Assembly (NCBI RefSeq): GCF_028389875.1
Contig: NW_026907702.1
Location: 310,001 to 374,000, forward strand
From: Rhea pennata
Lineage: Eukaryota; Chordata; Aves; Rheiformes; Rheidae
DNA: 64,000 nucleotides
Direction of reading: 5' to 3'
Below the pieces are notes generated by a model. It did no database searches. It was not told the origin of the DNA and saw nothing but the letters and a program-made list of their open reading frames with translations. Both the position numbers and the translations under genes were made by a program. Position 1 is the stretch's first letter. Each line of letters opens with the position of its first letter. Shown piece by piece: positions 50,480 through 60,192 of the stretch.

Positions 50480-51180
50480 TCCTTGGTGGGAACTGTCCGT
50501 GTTGTAACTTTTGTATCCGTACTACCTGATACTTGGTGAGAATGTCCGTGTTGTAACTTTTGGGTGTCTACAACAGTACTGTTGTGTTAAGCGGAATACA
50601 AATAACTAACAAGGTCTTGGAAATCTGTGAGAAAGAACAGCAGTTGGTTACATATAAGTTCTGTGGCTTCCAGCCACAAAATAACCATGAGAAGCAGTCA
50701 ACCTGAAGGTCAGAAGTTGAAGAGTAATGAAATAGCGACCCCCAGAGTCAATGTGGCCCCCGGAATAAGTCTGCACACCTGCGCAGTATCATAGCCCGGT
50801 TATGCAACCGGGCCGGAGTTGGGCTAGGCTCCCTGCACTTGTTGGCCCCAGGTGCCGGGACTCCCGCCTACCGCGAATCATCAGAAATACCGGAATTTTT
50901 CCAAAGGAGAGGGAGGCTGCTACACAACAGAGGACCACGTTGCCTCCTCGGGGACGCCCAAAAAGATTGTGCCTGACGACTCTCTCTCTCACCATGCAGA
51001 CGATCGGGACAAGCATGGGAGTGGTCCTTCTCGAGATTACCATCAGGTCGGTCTGTTTGTAAGTATTTACTAATAAACTGCTTGCTGCTGAAGAGTATTT
51101 GGGGGGGGGTGTGTGTCTGTGTGTGTATGTGTGTGTGTGTTTGTGCTGGCTTGCCACACTGGACGTTTGGCCCCCGGGAA
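50480..51180 (+). mobile_element. Candidate solo LTR of an endogenous retrovirus
   Basis: Several features fit an LTR read on the plus strand: a TATA-like catataag (50,651-50,658), an AATAAA at 51,072-51,077, a GT-rich stretch, and a terminal ...ttgccaca ending in CA at 51,158. A primer-binding-site-like tttggcccccgggaa follows at 51,166-51,180. No retroviral coding sequence is present. The 5' boundary and target-site duplication are not clear, and the TATA-to-polyA distance is long, so the call is tentative. It lies wholly inside the segment missing from unit 2. Confidence 0.35.
51101..51142. repeat. G9 run followed by (GT)n microsatellite
   Basis: Nine G residues are followed by an imperfect GT dinucleotide run on the plus strand. 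Confidence 0.9.
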
Positions 51181-51489
51181 TCTAACTGGAACAGCTGCAA
51201 TGGACGCACATGGCTGTCTTGTCAGGACCAGCCGCGTGTGTGTGGCCGTGCACCCCAAAACACCCCCTCATTCTCCACAGGGGCCTCCTGGGCTTTCCCT
51301 TTACCTTACACAGTTGCCAGGCATCATCAGTTCCCCTTAGCCTCGCTTCCACACACCCACCCAGTCCCAGGCAAGCACTAGCAGCTGCTCATCAGCTCTG
51401 CTGACGCTCCACCTGCCCGACCAGCACAGCCCCTTGCTTCCTGCACTCCCGCTGGGCGCTCCTGCTGCACCCCATTCAGACCTTGGCTA
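51181..51489. other. No recognisable feature
   Basis: Unique to unit 1. No open frame, repeat family or splice pattern that I can support. The right border (51,490) is a breakpoint of the deletion in unit 2. Confidence 0.4.
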
Positions 51490-51663
51490 CTGCCAGGCAC
51501 TGTGCGCCAGCGGAATCTCCACCACCCGTCGGCATTACTGGCACCTGCTATAAAAGGACGCCTACGGGAAAAGAACTGTGAAAAAAAAGCCTTCTTCTCT
51601 TGCTGCAATTCCGTACAGAAGGCTGAAGCACCACCAAGCACTGGGTTTGGTTTTGACAGTACT

Positions 51664-51669
51664 TTTATT
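51664..51669 (-). terminator. Polyadenylation signal AATAAA, gene copy 2
   Basis: On the minus strand aataaa lies about 100 nt downstream of the candidate terminal-exon stop codon at 51,771-51,773. This fits the 3' end of the copy 2 transcription unit. Confidence 0.5.
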
Positions 51670-51770
51670 GTTCTAGTGTTTGAACAATTTTCAAGCTTGG
51701 ATTGGTTAGCGTTGTTTGGAGAATGGCTACCTGTTGGGGCTGATGGTAAGCTGTGGCCTTGATGGTAAGC

Positions 51771-51811
51771 TTAGTCAGCGTCTTCAAGACTGCTGGCCGC
51801 AAGCTCTGCAT
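51771..51811 (-). pseudogene. USP42-like: Candidate terminal coding exon of USP42-like copy 2
   Basis: On the minus strand a pyrimidine-rich acceptor (ccttttgtcgttcag) precedes a short open frame ending DAELAASSLEDAD then TAA, if entered in phase 1. The AATAAA follows at 51,664-51,669. A strong donor, CAAG/GTAAGG, lies near 52,310. However, the frame leading into that donor contains a stop, so the linkage to exon 12 is unresolved. A second frame of the same exon runs further. Treated as part of the broken copy 2 gene. Confidence 0.35.
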
Positions 51812-52407
51812 CTGAACGACAAAAGGAAGCGGGCTCACTCCCTGGCATGACATTCAGCACAAACCCATCTGCTCAGCGGTTTGCTTTCTAGAGAGCAAAG
51901 ACCTGAGCCTGCCCACAGCTTGACGTGCGCTGGGACTCCGGGCCTGAACCCACCTTGAGGGGGAGGCTTCCAAAAGCCTTCCTGGCAAAGCCACTGTATT
52001 TCAGTTGCCTGCTAAGACGCGGGTACTGTGCAGAAAGCAGGACGTGGCTACCTGCTTTCCTGGCACATCGTAGACCTTAGGGACGTGACATTTGGTGGTG
52101 CTTTTGCCTTCTGTCCTAGTAGCCACTCAAAACTGGAAACAAACAAGCATAGCAGCTAACCTCGCGTCTTTCTTTTAATTAAGGCAGAGTATTTGGAAGC
52201 CAGGGCATACCGCACAGCCTTCCTCACGCAAGCATTTAGAAAGCATTTAAAAGAATATGCTCTGCTCGAATGAAAAGGAATCCCGCACACTTCCTCTGGC
52301 CCCTTACCTTGCAGCTCCCCACGGGATGCGATGGAGCTCTATTTCTGGCTGCCAGCTGCACGGGAAGGCTGCCCGTCCCCGTGGAGCTCTTCACTGCCAC
52401 TGTTCCT
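51812..52407. other. Intergenic/intronic stretch between candidate 3' exons of copy 2
   Basis: No gene recognised. It contains the strong minus-strand donor CAAG/GTAAGG near 52,310. Confidence 0.4.
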
Positions 52408-52590
52408 CTACTGCTCCCATAGAGAGCCGCCTGCAGGATGGGCTTCTTCCTTCTCCTCCCACGGGCACTTCTGCAAATGAGGATCTGAGCATTCCAAGCA
52501 GCTTTTCAGCTTCTTCATGGGTCTCCTCTTTTTCTTCTTCTCCTTATGCTTGCCGCTGTCAACATGGAGCACAGAGAAATCCAGATCATA
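52408..52590 (-). pseudogene. USP42-like: Candidate lysine-rich C-terminal exon (exon 12) of USP42-like copy 2
   Basis: The acceptor cctctttccttccgacag is followed in phase 0 by a 60-residue frame beginning YDLDFSVLHVDSGKHKEKKK, ending GGSLWEQ and TAG. Basic, lysine-rich stretches of this kind are characteristic of USP42/USP36 C-termini. Phase 0 matches the end of exon 10 and a possible exon 11 donor (CCT/GTGGGT near 53,270), so it could be an alternative tail. Identical in the next unit. It belongs to the truncated copy 2. Confidence 0.5.
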
Positions 52591-53075
52591 CTGTCGGAAG
52601 GAAAGAGGCAAGGACAGACAACAGAGAGGTGCTGCTTGATGCCTCTAAGGGACTGCATTTTAGCAGGTCTGCTGCAGGCGGTGATTTGCAGCTGCTCTGT
52701 GGTCATTTCTGAACGTCTGCCTTCCTAAGACACGGACACCCTCAGAGGTCGAGTGGACATTAGGTCCTGGCTGGCACACAAACCAGTAAGCAAGGCTAGT
52801 TCTTGCCTTGTTCTATGCCTCATATGAAACCTCTGGGGTTCGGCATTTTATGCCTTTTAGTTTTCTACACCACTCTTTGTAAAAGCTCCGGGTGTCTAGT
52901 TATCCTCTGTGCATATGACAAATCTATGATTCTGCAGTCATAGATTTCATGCATGAGAACAAGCATTCTTGTAGCCTTATCAAGAACCGTGTGCAGACAT
53001 GATTCTAAGGTCTAACACAGCTCCCCTAGCTTCACTTGATCAACCTATCTACATGATCTCCAGAGAGACTCTGCA
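52591..53075. other. Non-coding stretch between exons 11 and 12 of copy 2
   Basis: AT-richer than its surroundings; no gene. It holds the inverted repeat listed at 52,920-52,947. Confidence 0.4.
52920..52947. repeat. Perfect 10-bp inverted repeat (hairpin)
   Basis: aaatctatga and tcatagattt form a perfect 10-bp stem around an 8-nt spacer (ttctgcag). Conserved in the next unit at 60,037-60,064. Confidence 0.8.
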
Positions 53076-53980
53076 CTACTCAGAGTTCTTCAAAGCCAAC
53101 TGGGAGCACCAGAGGATCAGCCAGAGAAGAACGAGGAGCGCACTGCTGAAATCTCTTTTCTCCACCCTTCGCCGTTTCCCTTCCGTTTTGATGTCGCTCC
53201 CTTCTGCACGCGGATGGCCTCTTTTTCTGCTTCCTGGCTTTCCAGTCTTCCAGGTAGGGCCCTCAAAACCCACAGGAACTGACACAGCTGGAGGTGCTCG
53301 TCTTTGATGAGAACATTTTCCAGGCTGCTGCTCCTGCACTGGACAGCGGTGCCAGTCTGCTCGGTGCCTGCTGAAGCGATGCCCATCCTGCCCTCTGGAG
53401 AGTGACGACTCGGGGAGCCTCTTGCTTTTGCAAGAATGCTCCTGTGACCTGTCTGGCTCTGTCTGTCCTCTGCTTTGGGGTCTGTAACGAGGACATTGGG
53501 CGGAGCTTCTGCCCTTGCCCCAGCAGCTCCTCTCACGACGGGAAGCTGTGCGCCAACTGCCGTTGCGATACTGCTGCTGGTGGCAGTTTTGCCTGTTTTG
53601 GTGCAGCCTCTGAGAGCACCTCCTCTTGAGAGAATGACTGACCGTTTCTGGGACACCAGCGCTATCTGCATCCTCTTTCAGGGCTCGCTTTCTCTCTAAA
53701 TGACCTGAGCTCTGTATTGCAACAGAGGAGACTGTAAGATGGCCATATGCAAACACACAGCTTTGCAAAGCCCCAAACACAATCCCCTCCTACTGCCCCA
53801 GTAGTCCTACAGATTGCCTCAGGAGCCTTACACACAAAAAACACTCTGCTTTAACTCTACGTGCAAGGCCGGCAAGTATTTCTCATCCCTACTTTTGGTT
53901 TTTGGATATTGGAAGTAAAACAGCATCATTTTTGGAAGCCCTTCCAGACAGCTGAACACGGATCAAAGCTCTTCCCAAAT

Positions 53981-54006
53981 GTCTCTCTGTCTCTCTCTCT
54001 CTCTCC
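53981..54006. repeat. (CT)n microsatellite, unit 2
   Basis: Same position and length as the unit 1 tract, in the intron before exon 11. Confidence 0.85.
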
Positions 54007-54395
54007 CTTTACATATATGTGCGTATGTTTGTGCCTCCATTCCCCCACCTCACACCCCTCACACTTTCCCTGAAAACCCTAGCATAATTGTGCCAGCACT
54101 CTGGAAGAAGCCATTCTGGTTTTGCTGGCTCAGCTGAAGTGACAGCACTACAAATAAACCAAGCAATCTTCCCTTTTTTTCATGATTTGCACAGGCCTGG
54201 GCTCTACTTGCAATGTCTCGCAGTGCTTCAGGAAGCAGAGCTGCAAGAAAACAAGCAGCGGGGCTGACACACGATTTAGCATTAGGCACTGTTTGAGTGA
54301 TTCTGGCTGCAGCAGGAGAGCTGTGAAGAAAGCTGCAGTGTGGGAGGGAAAATACAATGCAGACGTGACCACCACCCACCCCCCTAAAAAAAATA

Positions 54396-54478
54396 AGGAG
54401 AAAAGAAGGAAGGGAGGATGGGAATGAAGAAGGGAGGAAGGGAGGAAGGGAGGGAGGGAGGGAGGACGGAAGAGAGAG
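54396..54478. repeat. (GGGA/GGAA)n purine-rich tract, unit 2
   Basis: Counterpart of the unit 1 tract in the intron 3' of exon 10, with two point differences. Confidence 0.9.
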
Positions 54479-56477
54479 AATAATCCCACTATCAATTTGA
54501 TGCCTTTCTCCTTCTCTCTCTTCACCCACATTTACCTTCATAATATGAGGAGGATGCTGTGGTCCCAGAAATCCGGCCTGCTTATTATTAGCCTCCTGCT
54601 GACCAAGGAACGAAGGGGCAGGGGATGGCACAGGTGCGTAAGAAGTGCCTTCTCCAAGTGTCTCCTCACAGCACCTTGGGAAACAACAGAGATCGCAGCT
54701 GAGACGTGGTCTGTCAGCCTCCTCTTGGGCTGAATCGCATCCTATCACTTTCCTGCAGCAGCTGATCCGTCCTACTGAAAACGTAACCAAGACTACAAGC
54801 TGAACATTAGATGCTGGTCTTGCTACCACGGCTGTCCCTTGCAGGGGACTCATCCTTACACCACCTCCGGCCTCAATTTCTCCTTGCTGGCGTTGGACAG
54901 CTCCCGAGAGCACCTACGTAACAAGTTACGCAAGTGCAGCAGGTGAAGGCCAAGCAATGAAGGACAACACACGGCATGGGGAATAGCATGCTGGACAGAA
55001 CTGATTTCTACCAACAGTCCTTTCCTCCCAGGACAGAAAGAAAAACACGTCAGAGGACAAGAAGTTTCAGTAGCGCAAAATTACCCTGAACCCCTTTGAA
55101 TACTTGCTCTTACCTGATATAAAAAAGTAAATACGCCTGCTGACTGAGAACGGTGTTGATGTCGCAAAGGACTACCGAGGCATCATTCATCTCATACCAT
55201 AGTCCATTACTGGCCTGCAAACAAAGGCACCGATGCCTTTACAGCAACTGCGTGCTTTCTGCAGGAAATCCCAGACAGCACACTCCCGGACAAAGGATAC
55301 ACCAAGACTCGTCAAAGCAGACATGCGGCGAGCCCTTTCCCCTTAACAACAGTGGTTGCCAGCAACATGCTGCGGCAAGTTTCTCTTCACCAGCACAGAT
55401 TTTACCCCGCAAGAAATGAAGTTGATGCTTACCTTGACGAAGCAGAAATAGTGCCCTGCACGACCGCTGGCACCTCTGTGCACCAGCACGGCGTACAAGG
55501 CGTAGCAGACTGGCTCTCCAGCTGACTCAGACATGTACGCTCGAAGGTCCAAATACTCTGGATAGTTCACGTCCTGAAGACAGAGCAAGGGCATTCTAAA
55601 CTCATCTGGGAACACTTGACGGAAGAGCCGGAGAAAAGCACCTCTAAGAACATGGGCTGCGAGTTTAGACAGACGTTGTTGGGTTCCTCAGAAATCGGTC
55701 TTCCCTGGCACAACATTCGGTCCTTTCAGTTGCAGAGAACTAGCTGCTCAGGGCAAAACCAGCTCTTCAAGAGCAGGGCAAACGCTCATCGTCACATGGG
55801 AACTTTGCTGCTGCCGGAAGGAGAAAGAGGAAGACCTGCTTCTTGGGCTGATTTTTCCTCAACATCTTCCGTCGCTACAGTTACAGTCGGCAGACATTAA
55901 CCACCTTTAAAGCAGTGTTCTGCCTTGGGAAATCGCCCTTCCCAAGAAAACATTATTACAGCTGCACAGATACCTTGCTAATCTTCCCACCAGTGAAATC
56001 GGCAAATCTTTTCAGGGCTATGGTGAGAACGTTGGAAGAGCGATGAATTGTAAACCTCTTGGACGCAGCAACCGTCTTCTCACACCTTCAAAGAAAGCAC
56101 AGGCAATTGTTTCAAGGCATCTTCACACCTCCCCCCTCACGCCAAAACTCAAACAGCTTTCCACGCTCATCCGAGCAGAATGACGTTTCCTTGTCTAAGG
56201 TGGTGCTTCTTCTCTGCAAGACACACACGGCATTTCAACCGTGCTCGTGCAGCAAACCTACTAGGATGGACGAGGGCCGCTCGATACACATTGGGAACGT
56301 TGTCTTCTGGTAGCCAAACAAATGCCTGAGCACCTATCTTTGCTGCGCCCAAAAGTAAGCCTCGCCAGCAACTCAAAAGGCAGCAAGAGCGTAACTCTCT
56401 CCCCAGAGCGCAGTTCCCGAAGGCAACGCAAGGCTGCTGTTGCCTGGTAGGCAGAAGTGGCTGTTTCCAACTCGGGG

Positions 56478-56498
56478 CCTGCTAGCACGTGGTGCTAG
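56478..56498. other. Deletion junction in unit 2, at a short hairpin
   Basis: Copy 1 sequence up to tcggggcctg (42,401) is joined to agcacgtggtgctagc (copy 1 from about 47,548). The junction reads ctagcacgtggtgctag, in which ctagcac and gtgctag are perfect inverted repeats around gtg. There is no clear microhomology; one or two bases may be filler. Confidence 0.85.
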
Positions 56499-57341
56499 CT
56501 TCGGCTTGCACAAAGCTGGTCGTGCTAACGCTCACAGTTCTGGCATGGTCGAGCTGTTACTGCGTGGGGCACGCTGTGAGGGTGGACCAGGTGTTTCCTG
56601 GGAGCTCGATAATGGAGACTGTCACTCGGCTGGGGATGTAGTCCAAGTGCTTAGGAGGTAGGAAAGGCAACTCCCTCCCTCAAGCTGGGGGCTGACCTAC
56701 TGGAAAGCAGCTCTGCAGGGAGCCTCCTCCTGCCTCCACGTGCCTCCCTGCTCAGACCTGAAGACTGCATTTCACAGCTGGGCTGTGAAACAGAGCAAAA
56801 AAGTCACCATGTCTGTGAACTCTGTCAGTAGGATGTGGGCAAAAGGCCTTCTGGAGCACGAACCTCATGCCTAATGTGACCGTACAGGAAAGCATGCTTT
56901 ATCAGGCATAACCTGGAAGAAATTGCCTTCCCTTGAACACTGCCATTAACTCAGAACACGGAGTGCTACAGCGCGCGTGCTTTACTCGGTCCAGAGGAAA
57001 CCAGGAGAGGGTTAGTGTTTCAGGTTGGACTTTGGGGTTCTGGTTAGGGCCTAGTGTTTTGGCCATGGCCTGTGGGTTGCTGCTTGCCTTTTCGGGGTTT
57101 GGGATCGGGGGAGGCTTGAGGGAGGGGTCAGAGCTCTGCTCAGCGTTGCGGGCAAGCGGCTGGGCATGGGCTGCCTTCTTGGGTCCAGGCGAGGGCTCCG
57201 GGCGAGCACCACACGGCTGGGAACTGGGCTGAGGGCTCAGGTGAGGGCTGGGGTGAGAGGCAGGCTAAGGGGCGCTCGACTTGGGCTCGGGCTGGGCGGT
57301 GAGGGTGTGGGGCTGGGTGTTAGGGCAGGGGCTTGGGTTGC
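56499..57341. other. G-rich telomere-like intergenic tract, unit 2
   Basis: Near-identical copy of 47,557-48,399, with the same degenerate G-rich words from about 57,005. No gene recognised. Confidence 0.5.
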
Positions 57342-57889
57342 GAACGAGCAGCAGCGTTGGGGTCGGGGCAGGGCTTCAGGGCAGTGGTGGGAGTTAGAGC
57401 GGGGGCCAAACCCAAGGGCTCTCACCGGCCCCATGCCAGCCGCAAGGCCCTCGCCCGAGGGCCTCTCTCGGCCCCCAGCTTGGTCGACTCCGCGGGCGCA
57501 GCTCGCCGGAGGGCAGGATGCCCGCTGTGTCCTGGCGCGCCTGCCTCCAGCGCCGGCGGGCAGCGCGGGCAGCTGGCGCGTGGAACCCAGGGCCGGCGCC
57601 AGGCTCCGGGCTGGCGGCTGCCGCTGAGAGGGCGGCGGCGAGCAAGTGCTGCGCCGCCCCGCCAGGCTGCCCAGCCCGCGGGCTGCTGCCGGGCCCCGCC
57701 CACCTCCGCGCTGGCTGGCTGAGCGGCAGGCCAGGTGGGGGCAGAGAGCCAATCGGGGCGCGGGAGGGGCGGGGAGCGCCGTGAGCGACGCGCGGCGTGC
57801 CCAGTGACCTTCGCTGGCGCTGCTGCCCCGCCCCGCCGCAGCCTCCGGGGCCTCGGGCGGGCCCGGCTAGGCCCGCGCCCGGGCCGAGC
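57342..57889. promoter_or_regulatory. CpG island with CCAAT and GC boxes, unit 2
   Basis: Copy of the 48.4-48.9 kb island, with CCAAT at 57,749-57,753 and the GC box at 57,766-57,774 preserved. After the 5.1-kb deletion this is the nearest promoter-like sequence upstream of the copy 2 exons on the minus strand. Confidence 0.45.
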
Positions 57890-58606
57890 GGTCGCAGAAC
57901 TGCGGAATCGGTGGGGTGGGAAGGGACCTCTGGAGATCATTGAGACCAACGCCCCTGCTCAAGCCGCGTCCCCTGGAGCATGTTAGACAGGGCTGCATCC
58001 AGGCAGGCTTTGAATGGCTCCAGAGAAGGAGACTCCACAACTTCTCTGGGCAACCTGTTGCAGCGCTCTGTCACTCTCACGGGGAAGAAATTCCTCCTCA
58101 CGTTCAGGCGGACCTTCCGGTGCTTCGGTTTGTGCCCATTGCGTCTTGTCCTGTCACCTGGCACAACTGAAAAGAGTTTGTCCCTGTCCCCTTGACACCC
58201 TCCCTTCAGGTACTTAGAGACGTTGGTAAGATCCCCTCTCAGTCGTCTCTTCTCCAGGCTCAACAGGGGCAGCTCTCGCAGCCGTTCCTCAGGGGGCAGA
58301 TGCTCCAGCCCCCGACCATCCTCGTAGCCCTACGCTGGACGCTCTCTGCAGTAGCTCCACGTCTCTGTTGTACTGGGGAGCCCAGACCTGGACGCAGTAG
58401 TCGAGATGAGGCCTCAGCAGGGCTGAGCAGAGGGGCACGATCACCTCCCTCGACGTGCTGGCAACACTCTTCCTAAGGCACCCCAGGATACCATTGGCCT
58501 TCCTGGCCACAAGGGCACGTTGCTACCTCGTGGTCAGCTTGTCGTCCACCAGCATTCGCAGATCCTTCCCTGCAGAGCTGCTTTCGAGCAGGTCAGCCCC
58601 CAGCCA
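57890..58606 (-). mobile_element. CR1 LINE remnant, unit 2 (3' part only)
   Basis: The same insertion as in unit 1, but only the 3' ~0.7 kb remains. The reverse-transcriptase core with FADDTK is removed by a 1,825-bp deletion that runs from inside the CR1 (copy 1 49,665) to 51,489. The shared insertion shows that CR1 predates the duplication. Confidence 0.9.
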
Positions 58607-58780
58607 CTGCCAGGCACTGTGCGCCAGCGGAATCTCCACCACCCGTCGGCATTACTGGCACCTGCTATAAAAGGACGCCTTCGGGAAAAGAACTGTGAAA
58701 AAAAAGCCTTCTTCTCTTGCTGCAATTCCGTACAGAAGGCTGAAGCACCACCAAGCACTGGGTTTGGTTTTGACAGTACT

Positions 58781-58786
58781 TTTATT
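58781..58786 (-). terminator. Polyadenylation signal AATAAA, gene copy 3
   Basis: Minus-strand aataaa at the same position relative to the candidate terminal exon as in unit 1/2 (offset 7,117). Confidence 0.5.
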
Positions 58787-58887
58787 GTTCTAGTGTTTGA
58801 ACAATTTTCAAGCTTGGATTGGTTAGCGTTGTTTGGAGAATGGCTACCTGTTGGGGCTGATGGTAAGCTGTGCCCTTGATGGTAAGC

Positions 58888-58928
58888 TTAGTCAGAGTCT
58901 TCAAGGCTGCTGGCCGCAAGCTCTGCAT
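58888..58928 (-). CDS. USP42-like: Candidate terminal coding exon of USP42-like copy 3
   Basis: Counterpart of 51,771-51,811, with the acceptor preserved. The frame ends DAELAASSLEDSD and TAA, one residue different from the preceding unit (Ala to Ser). How it joins the upstream exons is unresolved. Confidence 0.35.
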
Positions 58929-59524
58929 CTGAACGACAAAAGGAAGCGGGCTCACTCCCTGGCATGACATTCAGCACAAACCCATCTGCTCAGCGGTTTG
59001 CTTTCTAGAGAGCAAAGACCTGAGCCTGCCCACAGCTTGACGTGCGCTGGGACTCCGGGCCTGAACCCACCTTGAGGGGGAGGCTTCCAAAAGCCTTCCT
59101 GGCAAAGCCACTGTATTTCAGTTGCCTGCTAAGACGCGGGTACTGTGCAGAAAGCAGGACGTGGCTACCTGCTTTCCTGGCACATCGTAGACCTTAGGGA
59201 CGTGACATTTGGTGGTGCTTTTGCCTTCTGTCCTAGTAGCCACTCAAAACTGGAAACAAACAAGCATAGCAACTAACCTCGCATCTTTCTTTTAATTAAG
59301 GCAGAGTATTTGGAAGCCAGGGCATACCGCACAGCCTTCCTCACGCAAGCATTTAGAAAGCATTTAAAAGAATATGCTCTGCTCGAATGAAAAGGAATCC
59401 CGCACACTTCCTCTGGCCCCTTACCTTGCAGCTCCCCGCGGGATGCGATGGAGCTCTATTTCTGGCTGCCAGCTGCACGGGAAGGCTGCCCGTCCCCTTG
59501 GAGCTCTTCACTGCCACTGTTCCT

Positions 59525-59707
59525 CTACTGCTCCCATAGAGAGCCGCCTGCAGGATGGGCTTCTTCCTTCTCCTCCCACGGGCACTTCTGCAAATGAGGA
59601 TCTGAGCATTCCAAGCAGCTTTTCAGCTTCTTCATGGGTCTCCTCTTTTTCTTCTTCTCCTTATGCTTGCCGCTGTCAACATGGAGCACAGAGAAATCCA
59701 GATCATA
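59525..59707 (-). CDS. USP42-like: Candidate lysine-rich C-terminal exon (exon 12) of USP42-like copy 3
   Basis: Identical in translation to 52,408-52,590, including acceptor and stop. Exact protein conservation between units fits either selection or recent duplication. Confidence 0.5.
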   Translation of the reverse strand, partial: YDLDFSVLHVDSGKHKEKKKKRRPMKKLKSCLECSDPHLQKCPWEEKEEAHPAGGSLWEQ

Positions 59708-60036
59708 CTGTCGGAAGGAAAGAGGCAAGGACAGACAACAGAGAGGTGCTGCTTGATGCCTCTAAGGGACTGCATTTTAGCAGGTCTGCTGCAGGCGGTG
59801 ATTTGCAGCTGCTCTGTGGTCATTTCTGAACGTCTGCCTTCCTAAGACACGGACACCCTCAGAGGTCGAGTGGACATTAGGTCCTGGCTGGCACACAAAC
59901 CAGTAAGCAAGGCTAGTTCTTGCCTTGTTCTATGCCTCATATGAAACCTCTGGGGTTCGGCATTTTATGCCTTTTAGTTTTCTACACCACTCTTTGTAAA
60001 AGCTCCGGGTGTCTAGTTATCCTCTGTGCATATGAC

Positions 60037-60064
60037 AAATCTATGATTCTGCAGTCATAGATTT
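60037..60064. repeat. Perfect 10-bp inverted repeat, next unit
   Basis: Same aaatctatga/tcatagattt stem as at 52,920-52,947, unchanged. Confidence 0.8.
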
Positions 60065-60192
60065 CATGCATGAGAACAAGCATTCTTGTAGCCTTATCAA
60101 GAACCGTGTGCAGACGTGATTCTAAGGTCTAACACAGCTCCCCTAGCTTCACTTGATCAACCTACCTACGTGATCTCCAGAGAGACTCTGCA

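Larger units (their letters stand above)
53076..56085 (-). pseudogene. USP42-like: USP42-like copy 2, 5'-deleted pseudogene (exons 7-11 retained)
   Basis: Retained exons on the minus strand: 56085-55974, 55573-55433, 55214-55114, 54674-54536 and 53711-53076, equivalent to exons 7-11 of copy 1. They still encode the [14 protein letters not shown] segment, the His box AGHYFC and the WYEMND box. Everything 5' of exon 7 is gone: promoter, ATG, the Cys-box exon and exons 2-6. The deletion corresponds to copy 1 42,402-47,547. Without the catalytic cysteine it cannot be an active protease. Exon 8 carries an Arg-to-Cys change (GEPVCYALY). Exon 10 has HIMK where the other copies have HMMK. Exon 11 runs to 211 residues ending KNSE, with the C-terminal half that copy 1 lost to the satellite. 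It might still be transcribed from the CpG island at 57.3-57.9 kb, now about 1.3 kb upstream. Confidence 0.88.
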
